A stretch of DNA of 33,013 nucleotides. It comes from Candidatus Firestoneibacteriota bacterium (GTDB lineage: Bacteria > Oederibacteriota > Muellerivitia > Muellerivitales > Muellerivitaceae). Positions 28,913-33,013 of this stretch are shown here, piece by piece; the stretch's first letter is position 1; each line of letters opens with the position of its first letter. The notes under the pieces are model-generated. The model was not told where the DNA came from, did no database searches, and saw only the letters and a program-made list of their open reading frames with translations. Both the position numbers and the translations under genes were made by a program. The stretch lies in the NCBI GenBank assembly GCA_013286205.1, contig JABDGD010000023.1:1-33013 (forward strand). Reading direction: 5' to 3'.

Positions 28913-31887
28913 TTATCCGTCTCCGGTTCTCCGGGAACTGGATCCGGTTCATGAACTTTCTTTTTGGCCGGGTGCAGGAAAGGTTTCAGCGCCTTTAAGC
29001 GCTTCAGCGTGGCGGTTCTAAAGGCTTTGACCTTCGTGTATTTAAGAATTCGGTTATAAGTATCAGCGGCATCCTGATATTTTTTCTGAGCCTCATAACA
29101 TTCAGCCACTTTGGCATAGGCCGTGACCACCCACTGGTCCTGATCAGGGTAAGTGGTAATGATGGAATTAAACTCTTTGATCGCCGGTTCATACTCTTTC
29201 ATGGTTTTGTGAAGATCCGCGTGATAGAAAGCGGCTTCGGCGGCAAGCGCCTGGTCTTTTGACTTCATCGTAAACTCATAAGCCTTCAAAGCCTTCTCAG
29301 GCTTATCAAGTTTTTCCAGCAAGATACCCGCCTGCAAACTGGCATCGGGAGCCAGCGGATCTTTTTCGTAGTCGTTGACGAGTTTTTCAAAATATTCCAA
29401 AGCCATTTCGGTATCGCCTGATTCCTTCTCGCAAACCGCGCTATTAAAGAGCGCGTGGGTCGCCAGGTGATGGGAGGGATTGGTTTTAAAAATATGCGTA
29501 TAGTTGGTCAGCGCGTTTTTAAAATCACCAGCGTCAAAGTAAAGCGAACCCAGGCTGAATTGAGCCTCCAGCGCCAGCGCGTCATCCGGATACTTTTTGA
29601 TCATGTCCGTAAAGGAAGTGATCGCTTCCGATTTCATATCGGATTTAGCCTGAGCGGTGGCTTTCCAGAACATGGCTTTAGGCGCTTCAGTGCAATCCGG
29701 ATATTTTTGGAGCAAAAGCGTGTAGGCCTCAATGGCGTCTTTGTATTTCTTATTTTGGAAGAAAGTATCGGCTAAGCGGTATTGAATGCTGGGCGCGAAG
29801 GCGCTATCAGGAAATTTTTTAAGAAAGCTTTGCGCCGCGCTGGAGGCTTCATTTCTTTCGCCCAATTTTTCATCGGACCATTGCAAGCCATACATCGCGT
29901 CAGGCAAAAGCGCGTGGCCGGGATAACGGTCGATAAAGCTTTGGTAAACCTCTTTAGAATCTTTGAATTGTTTTAAATTGAAAAAACAGTCCCCTTCGCG
30001 CAAATGGGCTTCGGGAGCCAGTGTATCCAGTGGATAGTCCGCCTCCACCCGCGCGAACATTTCCTGGGCTTGTTTAAATTGTTTAGCGCGGAAGTGGGCC
30101 CAGGCGGACCAGTAAATGAGCCGGGAACGGCGGTCCTGGGCATCATCATTCTGAATCAACTCGTCCCAAATGCTGAGAGCCTGGCTGAACTGATTTTGAC
30201 GGTAAGCGCACCAGCCCAATTGTTCGCGGGCATCCATCGCTTTGTCGCCGATATTTTTGCCCAGGGCTTCCTGATAGCGGCCAGCGGCCTTTTCGTAGTC
30301 GTGCAGATTGTAATAGCTGTCCGCGATGCGTAAAACAGCCTCGGCTTCCTGAGCTGAACCCGGATTTTTTTCAATCACGTTTTTAAAAGCTTCAATCGCT
30401 TCGGTGTATTTTTCCTGCTGAAACTGGCTCCAGCCCAGACCTGAATAACAGTCCGCGGCCAAATCGTCTTTAGGATTATTTTTTAGCGCCTGCTGGTAAA
30501 AATCCGCGGCCTTGGCGTACTGGCTCAGTTCATAGCTGGCTTCCGCCGCGCCCCAAAAGCCGCGGGTTTGAGCCTCACCCTGGGTATTTTGAGAGACAAA
30601 AAGAAACTGTTTCAAAGCGCGGTCGTAGCGGCCCGCGGCGTAATCGCACCAACCTTCCCAATAAGTCGCGTCTTGGACCAAATCAGACGGTGCGGGATCG
30701 ACGATTTGATCGTACATCTTTTTGGCGTCATCATATTTGGCCTGTAAATAGCGGCAGCCGGCGTGCAGGTAAAGCGCGTTCCAATAAAGCGGGCTTTGCG
30801 GGCTGAACTTTTCGACTTTTCGAAATTCGACAATCGCCTCATCATAATTTTGCTCAGCGTAATCCAGCCAGCCCAGGCCATATTCCAAAAAATCCACTGG
30901 GCTTTTACCATTGGCCAGCGTCAAACCGGATTCATAGTCTTTTCGGGCCGCGTCATTATTATTGCCCGCGTAATCTTCCGCGCCCGCCCGAACCGCCGCC
31001 CAGGGCGCCAGGGGATGCTTGGGAAAGTCCGTGACAATTTTCTGAAAGATTTTGGCCGCTTGCAGATGTTTGTCTTGCTTGGCCAAAGACCAGCCATATC
31101 CATAATCAGCCGCCGGTTCCATATTGTCACCCGCGTAGGTTTGGGCGAACTGCGAGTAAGCCTTTTGAGCGTCATCATAATGACCCTGCCAGAACTGGCA
31201 TTCCGCCGCCTGAAAAGCCGAAAGCTTGGCCAAGTTTTGATCTTTGGCTTTACTGGCGAGAGAACTAAAACCTTCATAAGCGTTATCGTATTCTTTTTCC
31301 TGGAAATAGCACCAATCCACCAGGTAATTCACCAATTGGGTATGGGGGTATTTTGGATTTTGCCGAAGGATCGTCTCATAAATTTTAAGAGCGTCGCCGT
31401 ACTGCCCCATCTGATAAAAACATTCGGCTTTCCAGAAATAAATATCGCTCAGGGCCACGATGTCTTTATTTTGTTTTTCGAGATTGTTGAGATGCTCCAG
31501 CGAGGCGCTGTAATTTTTGCCGTAAACCAACGCGATCGCTGATTTAAATTCGGCCGCGGAGGCGTTATTGGAGAGTGGGTCCAGCCGGAGAGAAGTTAAA
31601 AAATCGTGATAGGCGATGTCGTAATGTTTATCGCGGAGGTTGGCTTCGCCTGTCCACCGAAGAGCCTCGGCCCTGACAGCGTCATCGTGGCTGAGTTCAC
31701 CGGCGAGAAAGAAGCGATCCAAAGCCATGTGATAGGCTCTGGCTTTTAAAAGCGCGGTCCCCTGCTCAAACAGACTGGGGTCGTCTATGCCCTTATCAGC
31801 CCAGCTCCCCCCTGGAAACAGAAGAAAGCCCGCCAATAAAACCCCAGAAATTTTCAATGATTGCTTCCATGTTGAAAGACGCATCAT
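28909..31887 (-). CDS. Large exported tetratricopeptide-repeat protein
   Basis: A 992-residue protein with a signal peptide (LKISGVLLAGFLLFPGGSWA, cleavage about residue 30, SWA-DKG). Nearly the whole chain is tandem 34-37-residue TPR-like units with recurring patterns such as YDDAKKMYDQIV, YPDDALALEAQFSLGSLYFD and KYKDAIEAYTLLLQKYPDC. Roughly 25 units are visible. The 'column' of YPxxxLAPxAxxxxG segments recalls CpoB/YbgF- and BamD-like envelope TPRs but is much longer. A Lys/Pro-rich tail ends the protein. ATGA overlap with the barrel gene implies joint translation and probably a periplasmic partner role. It starts 3 bp after the rpsA stop. Confidence 0.85.
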   Translation of the reverse strand: MMRLSTWKQSLKISGVLLAGFLLFPGGSWADKGIDDPSLFEQGTALLKARAYHMALDRFFLAGELSHDDAVRAEALRWTGEANLRDKHYDIAYHDFLTSLRLDPLSNNASAAEFKSAIALVYGKNYSASLEHLNNLEKQNKDIVALSDIYFWKAECFYQMGQYGDALKIYETILRQNPKYPHTQLVNYLVDWCYFQEKEYDNAYEGFSSLASKAKDQNLAKLSAFQAAECQFWQGHYDDAQKAYSQFAQTYAGDNMEPAADYGYGWSLAKQDKHLQAAKIFQKIVTDFPKHPLAPWAAVRAGAEDYAGNNNDAARKDYESGLTLANGKSPVDFLEYGLGWLDYAEQNYDEAIVEFRKVEKFSPQSPLYWNALYLHAGCRYLQAKYDDAKKMYDQIVDPAPSDLVQDATYWEGWCDYAAGRYDRALKQFLFVSQNTQGEAQTRGFWGAAEASYELSQYAKAADFYQQALKNNPKDDLAADCYSGLGWSQFQQEKYTEAIEAFKNVIEKNPGSAQEAEAVLRIADSYYNLHDYEKAAGRYQEALGKNIGDKAMDAREQLGWCAYRQNQFSQALSIWDELIQNDDAQDRRSRLIYWSAWAHFRAKQFKQAQEMFARVEADYPLDTLAPEAHLREGDCFFNLKQFKDSKEVYQSFIDRYPGHALLPDAMYGLQWSDEKLGERNEASSAAQSFLKKFPDSAFAPSIQYRLADTFFQNKKYKDAIEAYTLLLQKYPDCTEAPKAMFWKATAQAKSDMKSEAITSFTDMIKKYPDDALALEAQFSLGSLYFDAGDFKNALTNYTHIFKTNPSHHLATHALFNSAVCEKESGDTEMALEYFEKLVNDYEKDPLAPDASLQAGILLEKLDKPEKALKAYEFTMKSKDQALAAEAAFYHADLHKTMKEYEPAIKEFNSIITTYPDQDQWVVTAYAKVAECYEAQKKYQDAADTYNRILKYTKVKAFRTATLKRLKALKPFLHPAKKKVHEPDPVPGEPETDK

Positions 31888-31890
31888 TTA

Positions 31891-33013
31891 TTAGTATTCG
31901 TCTTCCTCGAGCCCCTCTTCTTCTTTAGCTTTTTTGAGGAACTTCTTGAGCATTTTTTGGAAAGCACCGGTTTTGCGAATCACCATTCCCTCTTCATCCA
32001 CCATCACTTCCTCGGATTCCTTGGAATCGCTGCTCGCCTTGCCCGTTAATGCTTTGATACTCAAAGAGATGCGGCGCTTACCCGTATCCACACCTAACAC
32101 CTTAAAGGTGACTTCAGTGCCGGGTTTCAAAGCGTCTTCAACCTTCTTAGGAACAGAATGGGCGATTTCCGTCTTGTGAATCAAGCCCTCGATGTTCTTT
32201 TCAAGTTCGACAAAAGCGCCAAACTCAGCCAAACGCGTCACTTTAGCCGTGATGACCTGGCCGGCTTTATAGTTTTCTTCCACCTTATCCCAGGGATCGC
32301 CTTCCACTTGTTTGAGGCCCAGTGAAATGCGCTTCTTTTCTTCGTCGATGCCTAAGATTTTCACGCTGAGCGCCTGGCCCACTTTGAAATCTTTTTGCGG
32401 ATTCTTGGTGCGCTTGTCCCAAACGATATCCGATTGGTGCAAGAGACCCTCGAGACCTTCCTCGATTTCCATAAACAAACCAAAGTCAGCCACATTGGTC
32501 ACCGTCGCTTGAATGGTCGCGCCGATGGGATAGCGTTGAGACACTTGTTCCCAGGGGCTCTTTTCCATGCGCTTGATGCTGAAATTGATCTTTCGCTTGG
32601 CCACATCGATATCAATGACCTGCGCTTTTTTCTTTTCGCCGATTTTGAAAATTTCGGAGGGTTTTTTAAGTTTCTTGGACCAGGAAATTTCAGTGATGTG
32701 ACAGAAACCTTCGAGGTTATCCGGCGTCTTCACAAACGCGCCGTAATCCACGAAGTGGGTGATCTCCACTTCCAAAGCCTGACCCGCGTGATAACGCTTG
32801 TCGGCTTCGGCCCAGGGATCAGCCTGCATTTGCTTCATGCCTAAAGAGACTTTGCCCTTCTCCTTATCGACTTGAAGAATCTTCACCTTCACGGTGGAGT
32901 TCACTTTAATGAAGTCATCAACCTTATTGACTCTTCCCCAGTCGATATCAGCGATGTGTAAGAGGCCGTCGATACCGTTGAGATCCACAAAAGCGCCATA
33001 GCTCACCAGGCTC
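31891..33013 (-). CDS. rpsA: 30S ribosomal protein S1, N-terminus outside window
   Basis: mRNA-binding ribosomal protein with at least four S1 (OB-fold) repeats in view. In order they begin YGAFVDLNGIDGLLHIADI, YGAFVKTPDNLEGFCHITEI, FGLFMEIEEGLEGLLHQSDI and FGAFVELEKNIEGLIHKTEI, each ending in a RISLGxKQxxxDPW-type tail. The frame continues past the window edge (SLVSYGAFVDL), so the GTG near 33006 is internal and not the start. The last repeat is followed by a Lys/Glu-rich tail ending EEDEY. The TAA is 3 bp before the TPR gene, so a ribosomal gene reads directly into an envelope operon. Confidence 0.95.
   Translation of the reverse strand, partial: SLVSYGAFVDLNGIDGLLHIADIDWGRVNKVDDFIKVNSTVKVKILQVDKEKGKVSLGMKQMQADPWAEADKRYHAGQALEVEITHFVDYGAFVKTPDNLEGFCHITEISWSKKLKKPSEIFKIGEKKKAQVIDIDVAKRKINFSIKRMEKSPWEQVSQRYPIGATIQATVTNVADFGLFMEIEEGLEGLLHQSDIVWDKRTKNPQKDFKVGQALSVKILGIDEEKKRISLGLKQVEGDPWDKVEENYKAGQVITAKVTRLAEFGAFVELEKNIEGLIHKTEIAHSVPKKVEDALKPGTEVTFKVLGVDTGKRRISLSIKALTGKASSDSKESEEVMVDEEGMVIRKTGAFQKMLKKFLKKAKEEEGLEEDEY

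Noticed and set aside
30763..31542. 259-codon plus-strand frame inside the TPR gene
   Set aside because: Antisense shadow of a strongly supported repeat protein; no ribosome site or domain.

Overview
The window looks like a chromosomal segment of a Gram-negative (two-membrane) bacterium, probably from an uncultivated or poorly sampled lineage. Outer-membrane biology is clear: ExbB/ExbD/TonB, an outer-membrane barrel, a family-9 glycosyltransferase and several lipoproteins. The many imperfect inverted repeats built from 8-9 bp words and the GxxExxY gene are typical of metagenome-derived phyla and some deltaproteobacteria-like, Planctomycetes-Verrucomicrobia and Omnitrophica/Elusimicrobia-type genomes. 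I cannot assign a phylum from sequence alone.

Region 1 (1-6950, all minus strand) is housekeeping: partial apt, a group-2-like sigma-70 factor, acylphosphatase, two tRNA-Pro genes, a MerR-type regulator, an HU/IHF subunit, then gpsA, plsY and der (two phospholipid-synthesis steps and a ribosome-assembly GTPase). Between these genes sit hairpin-forming inverted repeats of three word families. One pair of arms brackets a GxxExxY (PD-(D/E)XK-like) gene. Region 2 (7070-10476, minus) is an AT-richer accessory patch: a small membrane protein, a PIN-domain protein, a TPR-like membrane protein, another membrane protein and an exported beta-propeller-like protein.

Region 3 (10656-15204) holds a ParB-like protein with a C-terminal hydrophobic membrane tail and no ParA partner, a small membrane protein, an exported NHL-type lipoprotein and a divergent MocR-type regulator. 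Region 4 (15052-20963) is rich in small genes, several under 60 residues: secreted Ser/Thr/Gly-rich proteins, lipoproteins, a DUF2934 protein, single-span membrane proteins, a PLDc_N-type protein, a 17-residue basic microprotein with its own terminator, plus Fe-type superoxide dismutase and a GT9 glycosyltransferase. This resembles an envelope/stress-response neighbourhood, which is inference.

Region 5 (21116-22889) has a restriction-endonuclease-like protein overlapping an exported thioredoxin, and a small unknown gene behind a strong sigma-70-type promoter with an embedded palindromic operator candidate.

Region 6 (22924-33013, all minus) is one long same-strand block. In transcription order it reads rpsA (partial), a 992-residue TPR protein, an outer-membrane barrel lacking a recognisable plug, exbB, exbD, tonB, a FabD-like protein that has lost its catalytic residues, and a carbon-nitrogen hydrolase. 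The likely theme is a TonB-energised envelope system. The best candidates for something undescribed are the FabD-like pseudoenzyme paired with the hydrolase, the membrane-tailed ParB, and the repeats, one of which is translated in frame within the barrel's leader while two carry a nested double-hairpin insertion.
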